Source of the DNA: Methanobacteriota archaeon
GTDB lineage: Archaea; Halobacteriota; Methanomicrobia; Methanomicrobiales; Methanoculleaceae
Assembly: GCA_016841385.1 (NCBI GenBank)
Contig: JAENZF010000004.1
Location: 1 to 33,658 of the forward strand
Direction: 5' to 3'
Length of the DNA stretch: 33,658 nucleotides
A program made the translations under genes and the position numbers. Below, piece after piece: positions 1 to 9,864 of this stretch; position 1 is the first letter of the stretch; every line of letters begins with the position of its first letter. Below the pieces are notes generated by a model. The model saw nothing but the letters and a program-made list of their open reading frames with translations, made no database searches and was not told the origin of the DNA.

Positions 1-1
1 A

Positions 2-202
2 GGGCAGGTGAAGCGCTACCGGGACTTCTTCATCGTGGTGGGGCGCAGCGACGAGTATATCGTTGAAGATGACTTCTGCACCTGCAGCGACTTCCTCTTC
101 CGGGGACGCGAATGCTGGCACATCCTTGCCGTACGCATCGCTGAGCGGACGGGATTATACGAATCCTACGATCTCTGGTACCAGGACACCTGGAAATTTT
201 AA
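2..202 (+). CDS. SWIM zinc-finger domain protein, C-terminal part (probably truncated at the window edge)
   Basis: Frame is open to the window edge; CTC...CWH pattern (CxCx(n)CxH) in DDFCTCSDFLFRGRECWHILAVRIAERTG is SWIM-like. Confidence 0.7.
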   Translation, partial: GQVKRYRDFFIVVGRSDEYIVEDDFCTCSDFLFRGRECWHILAVRIAERTGLYESYDLWYQDTWKF

Positions 203-262
203 ACACCTGCACAAACAACTATATCGGTCCCGGTCAAATCTGATCATACTGCGTGGTTTTCA

Positions 263-3007
263 ATGCTCGAAGAAGAATATACGCTCGATTATTTCCGATC
301 CCAGGGATTTGAGCGGAAGGTCTGCAAGAGTTGCGGGGCGGCCTTCTGGACCCGGGACCCCGAACAAGAGTTCTGCGGCGACGCTCCGTGTGTAACGTAT
401 AACTTCATCGGCAACCCGGTCTTCAAACCCCATACCGTCAGTGAGATGCGGGAGGCATTCCTCTCGTTCTTTGAGCGGCACGGTCATACACGCCTCGAAC
501 GATACCCCGTAGCCGCCCGGTGGAGAGACGATATCTACCTCACCATCGCGTCCATCGCCGACTTCCAGCCGTTCGTCACGAGCGGGGTCGTCCCCCCGCC
601 GGCGAACCCGCTGACCATCTCCCAGCCCTGCATCCGCCTAAACGACCTCGACTCCGTCGGCAGATCGGGGCGCCACCTGACGCTCTTTGAGATGATGGCG
701 CATCACGCCTTCAACACCCCGGAGGAGCAGATCTACTGGAAGGACGAGACGGTCGCCCTCTGCGACGAGTTCATCGCGTCCATCGGGGGCGACCTCGACC
801 GGGTCAGTTATAAGGAACATCCCTGGTTCGGCGGCGGGAACGCCGGGGCATCCGTCGAGGTGCTCATCGGCGGCCTTGAGGTCGCGACACTGGTATTCAT
901 GAACCTCGGGCGGCAGAAGACCGATAAGCCGCCCGTCGATGTGAACGGGGAGCCCTACTACCCGATGCGGCTGAATATCGTGGATACCGGCTACGGCCTT
1001 GAGAGGTTCGTCTGGGCCTCGAAGGGTTCGCCGACGATATACGATGCGGTCTTCCCGGAGATGGTGAGCCGCCTGATGCGTTCGTCTCACCTCGAGAACC
1101 TCCTCGACAACCCCGAGTTCACGAAGATCATGGCGCTCAGCGCCCGGTTCGCCGGGGTCATGGATATCTCCGGGACGAACCTCTACAACCTCCGGAGGAA
1201 GGTCGCCGAGGCGATCGACGTGCCGGTGGAGAGACTGGAGCGGATCGTCGTCCCGATCGAGAAGGTCTACTCGATCGCCGACCACACCCGCTGCCTCGCC
1301 TACATGCTCGGCGACTGCATCGTCCCCTCGAATATCCGTGAGGGGTATCTCGCCCGTCTCGTGCTTCGCCGGACACTCCGGATGATGAACGACCTCTCGA
1401 TGGACGAGGACCTCTCAGACCTGATCGAGGCACAGATGCAGGTCGTGGGGGCCGAGAACTTCGGGCAGGATGTCGATGTGGTCAGGGAGATCGTGGCGAA
1501 CGAGGAGGCGAGGTACGCAAGCACCCTCGAGCGCGGGACCAGGATCGTCCAGAAGATCGCCCGGAACTACAAGGCGAAGAGTGCCCGGGTTCCCCTCGCG
1601 GAGGTTATCACCCTCTACGACTCGCACGGCATCCCGCCCGAGATGGTGAAGGATGTCGCTGCCGCCGAGGGCGCTGTTGTGGAGATCCCCGACAACTTCT
1701 ACTCGCTGATCGCCGATACCCACTCGGAGGCGCAGAGGGAGGCGAAAGGGGAGGACCCGCTTGCCGCCTACCGCGAGCGGGCGAAAACTCTCCCCCCGAC
1801 GAAGAAACTCTACTACGAACTGCCAAACAAGGTCGAGTTCGAGGCGATGGTGCTGGACCACTTCGACGGGATGGCGGTGCTGGACCAGACGCTCTTCTAC
1901 CCCGAGGGAGGCGGTCAGCCGTCCGATACCGGCACCCTGGTGACGTCCGACAGCATGGTGCGGGTGGAGGAGGCCACGAAGATCGGGGAGGTGATCCTCC
2001 ACCGGGTCTCCGGAGGCCCCCTCATGCGTGGCGACCGGGTGAAGGGCATGGTGGATGAGGAACGTCGGTGGTCGCTGATGCGCCACCACACGGCGACCCA
2101 CGTCCTCCTGCACGCCGCGAAGAAGGTGCTCGGCGTCCATGTGCATCAGGCAGGTGCCCAGAAGGGGAGCGAGACTTCCCGCCTGGACATCCGGCATTAC
2201 AAGCATATCACGCCCGAAGAACTCAAGAGGATCGAGATCGAGGCGAACCGTATGGTCATGGCCGATACGCCGGTCTACATCCGTGTCGAGGAGCGGACGA
2301 AGGCCGAGCAGAAGTACGGGTTCGGCCTCTACCAGGGCGGCGTCCCACCGGGCCGGGAGATCAGGACGGTGCAGGTGGGGAGCGACGTGCAGGCGTGCGC
2401 GGGAACGCATGTCCGGACAACCGGCGAGATCGGGCCGATCCGGATCCTCGGCGTCGAGCATATTCAGGACGGCGTCGAGCGGCTGGTCTTTGCGGCAGGC
2501 ATCGCTGCCGTGCATGCCATGCAGCACCTGGCGGAGCTCCTTCAGGCATCCGCCGATGTGGTGAGCGTCCAGCCCGAGAACCTGCCGGCGACTGTAGCGC
2601 GTTTCTTCGGGGAATGGAAGGAGCAGAAGAAGGAGATCGAGCATCTCCAGAAGAAGGTGGTGGACCTCCAGGTGCAGCACCTCGGGGGCGAGATGGTGGA
2701 CGGGGTCAGGGTCGTCGTCAGGCAGCTGGATGCGACCCAGAAGGAACTCGTCGCACTCGCCACCACCGTCGCAGATGAGGGCGGCGTGGCGCTCTTTGCA
2801 TCGGCTGACGGAAACGTGAAAGTGGTGGCGACGTCGGGAGTACCGGCGGTGAACGCTGTCGATATCGTGCGGGAGGCCTGCAGCGTCCTCGGCGGGAAAG
2901 GCGGCGGCAAGCCGAACCTTGCGCAGGGCGCGGGCCAGGACGCCTCCCGGCTCGAAGAGGCGCTCGATCACGGGCGCAGCCAGATCCTTGAAGCACTCCA
3001 TGGTTGA
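263..3007 (+). CDS. alaS: Alanyl-tRNA synthetase, archaeal type
   Basis: 914 aa ORF; HHTATHVLLHAAKKVLG editing-domain motif, CAGTHV, archaeal N-terminal extension with CKSCGAAFWT, C-terminal GGKGGGKPNLAQGAG. Confidence 0.97.
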   Translation: MLEEEYTLDYFRSQGFERKVCKSCGAAFWTRDPEQEFCGDAPCVTYNFIGNPVFKPHTVSEMREAFLSFFERHGHTRLERYPVAARWRDDIYLTIASIADFQPFVTSGVVPPPANPLTISQPCIRLNDLDSVGRSGRHLTLFEMMAHHAFNTPEEQIYWKDETVALCDEFIASIGGDLDRVSYKEHPWFGGGNAGASVEVLIGGLEVATLVFMNLGRQKTDKPPVDVNGEPYYPMRLNIVDTGYGLERFVWASKGSPTIYDAVFPEMVSRLMRSSHLENLLDNPEFTKIMALSARFAGVMDISGTNLYNLRRKVAEAIDVPVERLERIVVPIEKVYSIADHTRCLAYMLGDCIVPSNIREGYLARLVLRRTLRMMNDLSMDEDLSDLIEAQMQVVGAENFGQDVDVVREIVANEEARYASTLERGTRIVQKIARNYKAKSARVPLAEVITLYDSHGIPPEMVKDVAAAEGAVVEIPDNFYSLIADTHSEAQREAKGEDPLAAYRERAKTLPPTKKLYYELPNKVEFEAMVLDHFDGMAVLDQTLFYPEGGGQPSDTGTLVTSDSMVRVEEATKIGEVILHRVSGGPLMRGDRVKGMVDEERRWSLMRHHTATHVLLHAAKKVLGVHVHQAGAQKGSETSRLDIRHYKHITPEELKRIEIEANRMVMADTPVYIRVEERTKAEQKYGFGLYQGGVPPGREIRTVQVGSDVQACAGTHVRTTGEIGPIRILGVEHIQDGVERLVFAAGIAAVHAMQHLAELLQASADVVSVQPENLPATVARFFGEWKEQKKEIEHLQKKVVDLQVQHLGGEMVDGVRVVVRQLDATQKELVALATTVADEGGVALFASADGNVKVVATSGVPAVNAVDIVREACSVLGGKGGGKPNLAQGAGQDASRLEEALDHGRSQILEALHG

Positions 3008-3656
3008 AGATGTTGTAGTTATCCAGCCGGGCGATGAGCGGGCACAGAAGATCGCCCGGGCAATGGCGAGCCAGACGGCGAACGCGGTCATCCTGGCCTT
3101 CGGTGGCGGGCCGCTGACGTCGTCGGAGGTTGCCCGGCAGATGGCGATCCCCATCACCACCGCTTCCTACCACATCGAGAACCTCCTCGACGCCGGGCTT
3201 CTTGAGGTTATGGAGACCCGCTGGAGCGAGAAAGGACGCGAGGTGAAGGTCTACGGCCTTGCGAACCAGGTCCTCATCATCGCTCCACCGGTGAGCGACC
3301 TCCGGTCGGTGCTGCAGAAGTATGCGGCGCTCTTTAGTGTCATCATCTTCGCGAGCCTCAGCCTTGCGACGTTTCTTCCGCTGGTGCTGCCGCTCGGCGG
3401 CTTTTCGCCCGCTCAGAGGGTCGCGACTGAAAACGGGGAGAAGTTCTCCGGCGCCGGGGAGGGTGTCTCGACGCTCCGGGCCCCCGCCCTCGATGCCGCC
3501 GGGGTGCCGGCGGTCCACGACCTGGTGATGGGCTTCTTCTTCGGCGCCTGCGCGGTGCTGCTCGCGCTGCTGGTCTACGAGGTCTACTACTGGCGGCGCA
3601 CCTCCATGCGCTACCGGGTGGAAAAAGAGCAGGAACGGATAGAAGAGACTCGGTGA
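3000..3656 (+). CDS. Membrane-anchored winged-helix/ArsR-like HTH protein
   Basis: ATG at 3000 overlaps the alaS stop (3005-3007); N-terminal HTH (SSEVARQMAIPITTASYHIENLLDAGLLEV) followed by two hydrophobic segments (YAALFSVIIFASLSLATFLPLVL; DLVMGFFFGACAVLLALLVYEVYYW). Confidence 0.8.
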   Translation: MVEDVVVIQPGDERAQKIARAMASQTANAVILAFGGGPLTSSEVARQMAIPITTASYHIENLLDAGLLEVMETRWSEKGREVKVYGLANQVLIIAPPVSDLRSVLQKYAALFSVIIFASLSLATFLPLVLPLGGFSPAQRVATENGEKFSGAGEGVSTLRAPALDAAGVPAVHDLVMGFFFGACAVLLALLVYEVYYWRRTSMRYRVEKEQERIEETR

Positions 3657-3674
3657 GAGTATTTTCGGGGTCTT

Positions 3675-3803
3675 TTACCGTCGCCCCCCGGCAACTCCGG
3701 CTTCCGGCTGTTTTCCGCTTCCTGCCTCAACCTTTGCCCCGCATTTGGGGCATCGTGTCTTCTTCGGGTTGATCTCTGCACCGCAACTGTAACATTTCGG
3801 CAT
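3675..3803 (-). CDS. 42-aa zinc-ribbon microprotein (below the ORF-track cutoff)
   Basis: Manual reverse-strand translation MPKCYSCGAEINPKKTRCPKCGAKVEAGSGKQPEAGVAGGRR*; two CxxC knuckles; GGTGAG Shine-Dalgarno-like sequence 5 nt before the ATG. Confidence 0.75.
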   Translation of the reverse strand: MPKCYSCGAEINPKKTRCPKCGAKVEAGSGKQPEAGVAGGRR

Positions 3804-3840
3804 GGTATCTCACCACACTATGCCTGATCGGACTCCGACA

Positions 3841-3908
3841 CCATAAGGCTATCTTATGGAGGTTCCGGCCGGAATTCCGGCTACGGGCTGAAATACCCGT
3901 TCCCGGGA
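3841..3908. repeat. Cluster of adjacent/nested palindromes
   Basis: CCATAAG-gctat-CTTATGG (3841-3859), TTCCGGCCGGAA (3863-3874), GCCGGAATTCCGGC (3868-3881), ACGGG-n8-CCCGT (3883-3900), TCCCGGGA (3901-3908). Confidence 0.7.
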
Positions 3909-4167
3909 TATGACGGTTTTCGCGATGCTAACGGGCCCGCGTTCATGGGGCCGGTGTCAGTCCTCTCTGCGGGAGAAGGAACTCTCTTCGATGGAGCGAG
4001 AAGAGGCCGGAGAACCTCCGGGGGCAGGGGTGGAACGCTGCCGGGCGCCGCGATCATCCATATGATCTGCGCACCCTTTCAACCTATTTCCCGCGCATTT
4101 TTGTGCAATATCCCCTAAGAGAGAGTCTTTGGAATTTTTTGCGTCCGACATATATTTCAATATGGAT

Positions 4168-4177
4168 AAAAATATAA
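4168..4177 (+). promoter_or_regulatory. Putative archaeal TATA box for the UPF0316-like gene
   Basis: aaaaatataa about 24-33 nt upstream of ATG 4201, which would give a leaderless or near-leaderless transcript. Confidence 0.4.
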
Positions 4178-4200
4178 CACCTGCTCATCAACCATGATCC

Positions 4201-4800
4201 ATGCTCGGCATCGTCCCGGATATCGACCCGGAGGTCTTCTCGCTGGTCATAGTCCCGATATTCATCTTTCTTGCGCGGATCTGTGACGTCACCATCGGGA
4301 CGATGCGGATCATCTTCATATCCCGGGGAATGAAGATGATCGCTCCGGTTCTCGGGTTCTTCGAGGTCTTCATCTGGATCATCGCCATCGGCCAGATCTT
4401 CCAGAACCTCACGAACCCGCTCAACTACTTCGCCTACGCGGCCGGATTCGGCACCGGGAACTACATCGGGATGCTCGTCGAGGAACGGCTGGCGATGGGG
4501 CTTGCCCTCGTCCGGATCATCACCCAGCGGGACGCGACCAACCTCATCGACTACCTCCGTGCCGCCGGCTACGGGGTGACGGTCCTCGACGCCCAGGGGA
4601 AACAGGGTCCCGGCAAGGTCCTATTCTCGGTGGTCAAGAGGAGGAGCATCAGGGACGTGGAGGACGCCATCCACGAGTTCAACCCGAAGGCATTCTACTC
4701 GATCGAGGATATCCGGCGGGCGGCGGAGGGGACGTTCCCTGCCGCTGCACCGGGCCCGACCCCGTTTCACTTCGGCCGGGTCATGCGGAAGGGGAAGTGA
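4201..4800 (+). CDS. UPF0316/DUF2179-like membrane protein
   Basis: N-terminal hydrophobic helices with [36 protein letters not shown], then a soluble domain ([26 protein letters not shown]) typical of this family. Confidence 0.85.
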   Translation: MLGIVPDIDPEVFSLVIVPIFIFLARICDVTIGTMRIIFISRGMKMIAPVLGFFEVFIWIIAIGQIFQNLTNPLNYFAYAAGFGTGNYIGMLVEERLAMGLALVRIITQRDATNLIDYLRAAGYGVTVLDAQGKQGPGKVLFSVVKRRSIRDVEDAIHEFNPKAFYSIEDIRRAAEGTFPAAAPGPTPFHFGRVMRKGK

Positions 4801-5935
4801 CCCCCGGGTAGGTTATCCGGTAGACGGCGTTCGCCCGGTCATCCGAGACCAGGAGCGACCCGTCGTTCGCGATCTCGACGTCCACGGGCCGCCCCCATGC
4901 ATCGCGTCCCTGGAGCCAGCCCTCCGCGAAGACCTCGTAGGAGGCGGGCGTGCCGTTCTCAAGGCTGACCATCGTCACCCGGTAGCCGATCGGCTCGGCC
5001 CGGTTCCAGGAGCCGTGCTCGGCGATGAAGATCCGACCGCGGTACTCCTCCGGGAACTGCTCGCCGGTGTAGAACCGCATACCGAGCGCGGCCACGTGCG
5101 GCCCGAGTTCCTGTTCCGGCGGCGTGAAGTTGTCGCACGACTGCCCCTCACCGAATTCCGGGTCGGCGATCGACCGCCCGTGGCAGAAGGGGAACCCAAA
5201 GTGCATCCCCGCATCCGGCGCCCTGTTCAGTTCGTCGGGGGGGACGTCGTCGCCGAGCCAGTCCCGGCCGTTGTCGGTGAACCAGAGGTCGCCGGTCTCC
5301 GGGTCCCAGTCGAACCCCACGGAGTTTCGTATGCCCCGGGCATAAACCTCGAGATCGGTCCCGTCGGGATTCATCCGGAGGATGGTGCCGAACCGCTCGT
5401 CGTCGGGGTCGCAGACATTGCAGGGCACGCCCACCGGGACGTAGAGTTTTCCGTCGGGGCCGAACGCGATGAACTTCCACCCGTGCGACGCTTCACCCGG
5501 GAAGGCGTCGCTCACCACCGCCGGTTCGGGCGGGTCGGAGAGGTCGGTTTCAATATAGTCGTACCGCAGGATGCGGCTGATCTCGGCGACGTAGAGGGAG
5601 CCGTTACGGAACGCGACGCCGTTCGGGGAGTCGAGACCGCTCGCGACGACGATCACCTCATCCCCCCTCCCGTCGCCGTCGCGGTCGGGTATGGCGTAGA
5701 CGTTCCCGGGACCGCGGCTACCGACAAAGAGCGTCCCGTTCGGGGAGAGCGTCATCGAACGCGCTCCGGTGACGTTCCCGGCGTAGACGTCGACGGTAAA
5801 CCCCGGCGGGAGGGTGATCGTATCGAGCGGCAGGGTGCCGGTGGTGCCGCCCGGCGGCATCACGACGGCCACGGCGATACCGAGCAGGGCGAGCGCCGTA
5901 ACAGCGGCGAGGATGATAACAGTCCGGCGTGTCAT
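4781..5935 (-). CDS. PQQ/sorbosone-dehydrogenase-type beta-propeller (glucose/sorbosone dehydrogenase family), membrane-anchored or secreted
   Basis: N-terminal hydrophobic signal/anchor, repeated propeller motifs, [13 protein letters not shown] and [27 protein letters not shown] motifs. Confidence 0.85.
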   Translation of the reverse strand: MTRRTVIILAAVTALALLGIAVAVVMPPGGTTGTLPLDTITLPPGFTVDVYAGNVTGARSMTLSPNGTLFVGSRGPGNVYAIPDRDGDGRGDEVIVVASGLDSPNGVAFRNGSLYVAEISRILRYDYIETDLSDPPEPAVVSDAFPGEASHGWKFIAFGPDGKLYVPVGVPCNVCDPDDERFGTILRMNPDGTDLEVYARGIRNSVGFDWDPETGDLWFTDNGRDWLGDDVPPDELNRAPDAGMHFGFPFCHGRSIADPEFGEGQSCDNFTPPEQELGPHVAALGMRFYTGEQFPEEYRGRIFIAEHGSWNRAEPIGYRVTMVSLENGTPASYEVFAEGWLQGRDAWGRPVDVEIANDGSLLVSDDRANAVYRITYPGVTSPSA

Positions 5936-5985
5936 GAAGGGTCATCTCCGGACTCCGGATGGCCGGGAGTGTATATAGGCGTTAC

Positions 5986-6702
5986 TCACGCGAACCGGCG
6001 GATGCCGGCAAGCGGCGGGAGGACCACCGCCTCGCCGTCGACCTCCACCACCGGCTGCAGGCTTCCTGCGTCCACGCGGTGGAGGATGGGCGAGAGGAAG
6101 TCGCGGCCCAACGCAGCGTTGATCATGACGCCGGGGGAGAGCGGGTTCGCGGCCGGCAATACGACGAGGTCTCTCCCGCGCACCACGCCCTGCCCGTAAA
6201 GGAAGCAGGGGAACCGGGCCATATCGATCTCGATCGCCGGGTGGTCGTGGCCGATGATCAGCGTCCCGTGGTCGTCGACCGCCCGGTCCCCATGGACCAC
6301 CGTGTAGCCGCCGCGGTCGTAGCGATCGACCGTCCCCCCCGCGACCGAGGGAAGCATGGTGTCGTGCGATCCCGTGACGAGGACGACCTCGCATTCGGCC
6401 CGGAGGGTCGCGAGGATCCTCGAGAACGCCTCCTTCGTCTCCCGGCTCACCCGGTCGAAGGAGTGGAAGATGTCCCCGTCGAGGACGAAGACCGCCGGCT
6501 CGAACCGGTCGAGGATCGCCTCGAACCTCTCAAGCAGCGTCTCCTCCTCGTGGAGCGGGAAGTGGAGCCCCTGCCGGTAGAGCGTCTCCGCAAGACCGAT
6601 ATGGACGTCGGAGACGACGCAGAGGGAGAGGTCCCGGACGTAAAGGGCGCTCTTATAGAAGCCGAACCGACGGAGGAGGTCGGCCTCCGGGACCGCGTTC
6701 AT
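5986..6702 (-). CDS. Metallophosphoesterase (calcineurin-like), Lhr-associated type
   Basis: VVSDVHIG, LDGDIFHS, VTGSHD, IIGHDHP metallophosphoesterase motifs; start codon overlaps the end of the lhr-like ORF (6699-6702). Confidence 0.9.
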   Translation of the reverse strand: MNAVPEADLLRRFGFYKSALYVRDLSLCVVSDVHIGLAETLYRQGLHFPLHEEETLLERFEAILDRFEPAVFVLDGDIFHSFDRVSRETKEAFSRILATLRAECEVVLVTGSHDTMLPSVAGGTVDRYDRGGYTVVHGDRAVDDHGTLIIGHDHPAIEIDMARFPCFLYGQGVVRGRDLVVLPAANPLSPGVMINAALGRDFLSPILHRVDAGSLQPVVEVDGEAVVLPPLAGIRRFA

Positions 6703-9326
6703 GCCGCCGCCTCGCTTCCGATGCTGCTCATCACCCGCCGCTGGAACTCACGGAGCATCGAGAGCCGGTCCTGTGCGTAGACCGCGTCGGAGACTCCCAG
6801 CGTCGCGATCCCGAACGCAAGCGGGCTCGGGGACGCGGCACGGGTCAGGACGACGTCGATCTCGCCTGCGCCGATCCCGTCGACGATCCCTCTTATGTTC
6901 TCCACCTCGAACCGGTCCTCGATCACCTCACGATAGGTCTCCCGCATCACGGCGAACCCATCAAGCCGTTTTGCAAACGATATCAGCATATCGGCGCTCA
7001 CCTGCTGGCGGCGGGCGCTCCTCCTCCTTCCCATGTAGTTTCGCAGGATCATAAACGACCGGGCCGCGTTGATCCGGAAGACCCGCTTTAAGAGCTGGGT
7101 CTCCCCGACGGCCTCTTCGAGGACCTCCCGGCACTCGTCGGCCCGGATGCTCCGGAGGAAACGCACGGGGTCGGCTTTTTTCTCCAGCGGAATCGAGACC
7201 AGAAACCCGGTATCGCTGATCCCGACCGAGACGTTCGTCGTCACGTCCCGCGCAATCATGAAGGCGACGATCCGGGAGAACCCGTCGTTGAACCGCAGCC
7301 CGTAGTTGGTCATGAAGTAGTAGAGGCGGCGGTGGTTCTCCCGGTCCACCTGCTCCTCGACGACGATCCGGTTCGGTGTCGGGACGGCCAGATCACCCAG
7401 GTAGCGCACCTGCTGCTCGAAGATCGCGCAGATGCTCCGGGCGCTGTTCTCGTCGATCGGGTAGTTGGTGAGGAGCATCTCGACGAGGTCATCCGTCCCC
7501 AGCGTCTGCATCGCACGAAGCATCATCTCCTTGAAGGCGAGGACGTGGAGCCCGAGGTCGAACGAGAGCGGGAGCTTCTCCGAGAACCAGCTCGGTATCG
7601 TCGGGCGGTCGCCTGTTGGGTCGACGTAGAGTTTCCCGCCCCGGCGGTAGGCGAACTTGTAGCGCCGCCCGCCGAGGACGAAGACGTCGCCCTTGTTCAT
7701 CCGCTCCAGGTACTTCTCGTCCAGGCTGCCGACGAAGGCCCCGTCCCGGGTGAGGACGTCGCAGGAGAACTCGTCCGGGATGGTCCCGGAATTTAAGAAG
7801 TAGATCATCCGGGCGTTCCTCCCCCGCTTCCCGATCGTCCCGGTCTCCGGGTCGTGCCAGATCTTCGCGTAGATGTGCCGCTCCTCGAGCCCCGCGTACT
7901 CCCCGGCGAGGTAGCGGACGACGTTCATGAGGTCGTCCTCCTCGAGGTTCCGGTAGCAGTGGGACCGGCGGACGACCTCGAACATCGCGTCGACCTGCGT
8001 CCGCCCGAGAAGTGCCATACCGAAGACGTGCTGCGCAAGGACGTCGAGACAGTTCTCAGGTATGTGGATGCGGTCCACGAACCCGTTCTGCCCCTCCCGG
8101 AGCATCACCGCGCACTCCACGACCTCGTCGCGGTCGAGGACGATGATCCTTCCTTTCACCACCTCGCCGAGGCGGTGGCCGGCACGCCCGACCCGCTGGA
8201 GGAGCGCCGCCACGGACTTCGGGGACCCGACCTGGAGGACGAGGTCGACGTGGGGCATATCGACCCCGAGCTCGAGCGACGTCGAGGTCGTCACCACCTT
8301 CACCTTCCCGGCTTTGAGGTTCTCCTCGACGGCAAGCCTCCCCTCCGTCCCCATCGAGCCGTGGTGGCACCCCGTGTTCTCCTCCGTGTAGCACCCGGGG
8401 TAGCGGACCCGGAGGTTGTGGAGGATCCGTTCGGCGCCGTTCCTTGTATTCATGAAGATGAGCGTGTTGTTGTGCTCCTTTACAAGGCGGTGGATGGTCT
8501 CGTAGAGGTGCCATGAGAGGTCTTCGGGGGTGGTGTCGATCAGATCGGGGACCGGACAGAGGAGCTCTAAGTCGAACTCCCGCGCGAACCGGGTATCGAC
8601 GATCTTCACATCGCGCCCGGCGCCGACGAGGAACCGGCCGACCTCCGCGAGAGGCTCGATCGTCGCCGAGCACCCGATCCGCGTAAAGCCGCCGCCGGAC
8701 TCCTTCACCAGTTCCTCCAGGCGCTCAAGGCTCACCGAGAGGTGGACACCGCGCTTCGAACCCGCAAGGGAGTGGATCTCGTCGACGACGACCCACCGGA
8801 CCGTCCGGAGGCTCTGGCGGAACCTGGGGGAGTTTAAGAGGATCCCGAGGGTCTCGGGGGTGATGTTGAGGATGTGCGGGGGTTTCCTTGCAATCTTCAC
8901 CTTCTCGGCCCGTGAAACGTCCCCGTGGCGGATGGCGTGCCGGATCGGCGTGTGCCCGATCCCGTGCTCGCGGGCGATCTCATGGATCCCGTTGAGCGGC
9001 AGGCTGAGGTTTTTGTGGATGTCGTTTGCGAGCGACTTGAGCGGCGATATATAGAGGCAGTAGACGCTGTCCTCGAGCCCTTGTGTCCGTGCACGGACGA
9101 AAAGGTCGTCGATGATCGAGAGGAACGCCGACAGGGTCTTTCCCGACCCGGTCGGCGAGCAGATGAGGACGTTTTTTCCATCGTGGATGAGCGGGACCGC
9201 CATCCGCTGCGGCGGCGTGAACCGCCCCTCCAGTTGTCGCATGCACCACTCCTGTACATTCTCATCGAGGAGACCGAGGATCTCCTCATCAGAATGCCCT
9301 TCCTGCCCCGCCGGCCGTTTCTCCAT
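6699..9326 (-). CDS. lhr: Lhr-type DEAD/DEAH helicase (large ATP-dependent helicase)
   Basis: SPTGSGKT Walker A, VVDEIHS box, TSTSLELGVDMPHVDLVLQVGSPKSVAALLQRVGRAGHR motif. ORF track opens at 9395, but METKRP-like start MEKRPAGQEGHSDEE at 9326 is preferred. Confidence 0.93.
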   Translation of the reverse strand: MEKRPAGQEGHSDEEILGLLDENVQEWCMRQLEGRFTPPQRMAVPLIHDGKNVLICSPTGSGKTLSAFLSIIDDLFVRARTQGLEDSVYCLYISPLKSLANDIHKNLSLPLNGIHEIAREHGIGHTPIRHAIRHGDVSRAEKVKIARKPPHILNITPETLGILLNSPRFRQSLRTVRWVVVDEIHSLAGSKRGVHLSVSLERLEELVKESGGGFTRIGCSATIEPLAEVGRFLVGAGRDVKIVDTRFAREFDLELLCPVPDLIDTTPEDLSWHLYETIHRLVKEHNNTLIFMNTRNGAERILHNLRVRYPGCYTEENTGCHHGSMGTEGRLAVEENLKAGKVKVVTTSTSLELGVDMPHVDLVLQVGSPKSVAALLQRVGRAGHRLGEVVKGRIIVLDRDEVVECAVMLREGQNGFVDRIHIPENCLDVLAQHVFGMALLGRTQVDAMFEVVRRSHCYRNLEEDDLMNVVRYLAGEYAGLEERHIYAKIWHDPETGTIGKRGRNARMIYFLNSGTIPDEFSCDVLTRDGAFVGSLDEKYLERMNKGDVFVLGGRRYKFAYRRGGKLYVDPTGDRPTIPSWFSEKLPLSFDLGLHVLAFKEMMLRAMQTLGTDDLVEMLLTNYPIDENSARSICAIFEQQVRYLGDLAVPTPNRIVVEEQVDRENHRRLYYFMTNYGLRFNDGFSRIVAFMIARDVTTNVSVGISDTGFLVSIPLEKKADPVRFLRSIRADECREVLEEAVGETQLLKRVFRINAARSFMILRNYMGRRRSARRQQVSADMLISFAKRLDGFAVMRETYREVIEDRFEVENIRGIVDGIGAGEIDVVLTRAASPSPLAFGIATLGVSDAVYAQDRLSMLREFQRRVMSSIGSEAAA

Positions 9327-9864
9327 CTCTTCACCTGCTGTTATCCCCCGGGTTCTGCCGTGCGCCCTCCCGTATAGCGATGTGGGGGACGGCATGCCCG
9401 CGTTATCCCTGATCTGCCCTTCGTGCAGGAGAATTTACCCACATCGGCGCGCAGGGGCGGCTAAAGGGAAAAAGAATGCTTTAGAATTGGATTCCAACAG
9501 CAGTTACTCCCTTTTTGCGACCGTGACGCCGCGCAGAATTTTGTACATATTCTGTGGTCATCTAGAATAGCCTTTTGCGTCTTCTGGACCGATCGAGCGA
9601 GGTGGTTGAGTGCTATTTTTCGGAATTGTGTCGTCCGTTTTGAATTTTGGGCATAACGGTGGTGATATGGGATCCCGGCTGCCGCCGGCGGCGAGTCGCG
9701 ACCGTCCTCTCCGGGAGAATTTATTTTATCGGCGTTTCCGGCAATTCCTGTCCCCTCAGGTGCCGGATTCCGGCGGGTCCGGTGGCCCGGAGAGGTGCTC
9801 CACATCCCGGCGCATTTGAGATATTCTAATGTATGATCTGGTGAAACGTAACAAAGGAACTACG

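Noticed and set aside
1415-3160. 581-aa reverse-strand ORF opposite alaS
   Set aside because: Shadow ORF of a high-GC gene; low-complexity His/Arg/Leu/Asp-rich translation, no recognisable domain, while the forward strand is a clear AlaRS.
5015-6199. 394-aa forward ORF opposite the propeller dehydrogenase gene
   Set aside because: Antisense shadow ORF (Arg/Val/Pro/Gly-rich) spanning two real minus-strand genes.
9400-9828. Possible RNA gene or small ORFs in the lhr-hxlB gap
   Set aside because: Short GC palindromes (GCCGCCGGCGGC, GTCGCGAC) and small ORFs present, but no tRNA-like arms, no domain, and GC palindromes are expected in this composition.
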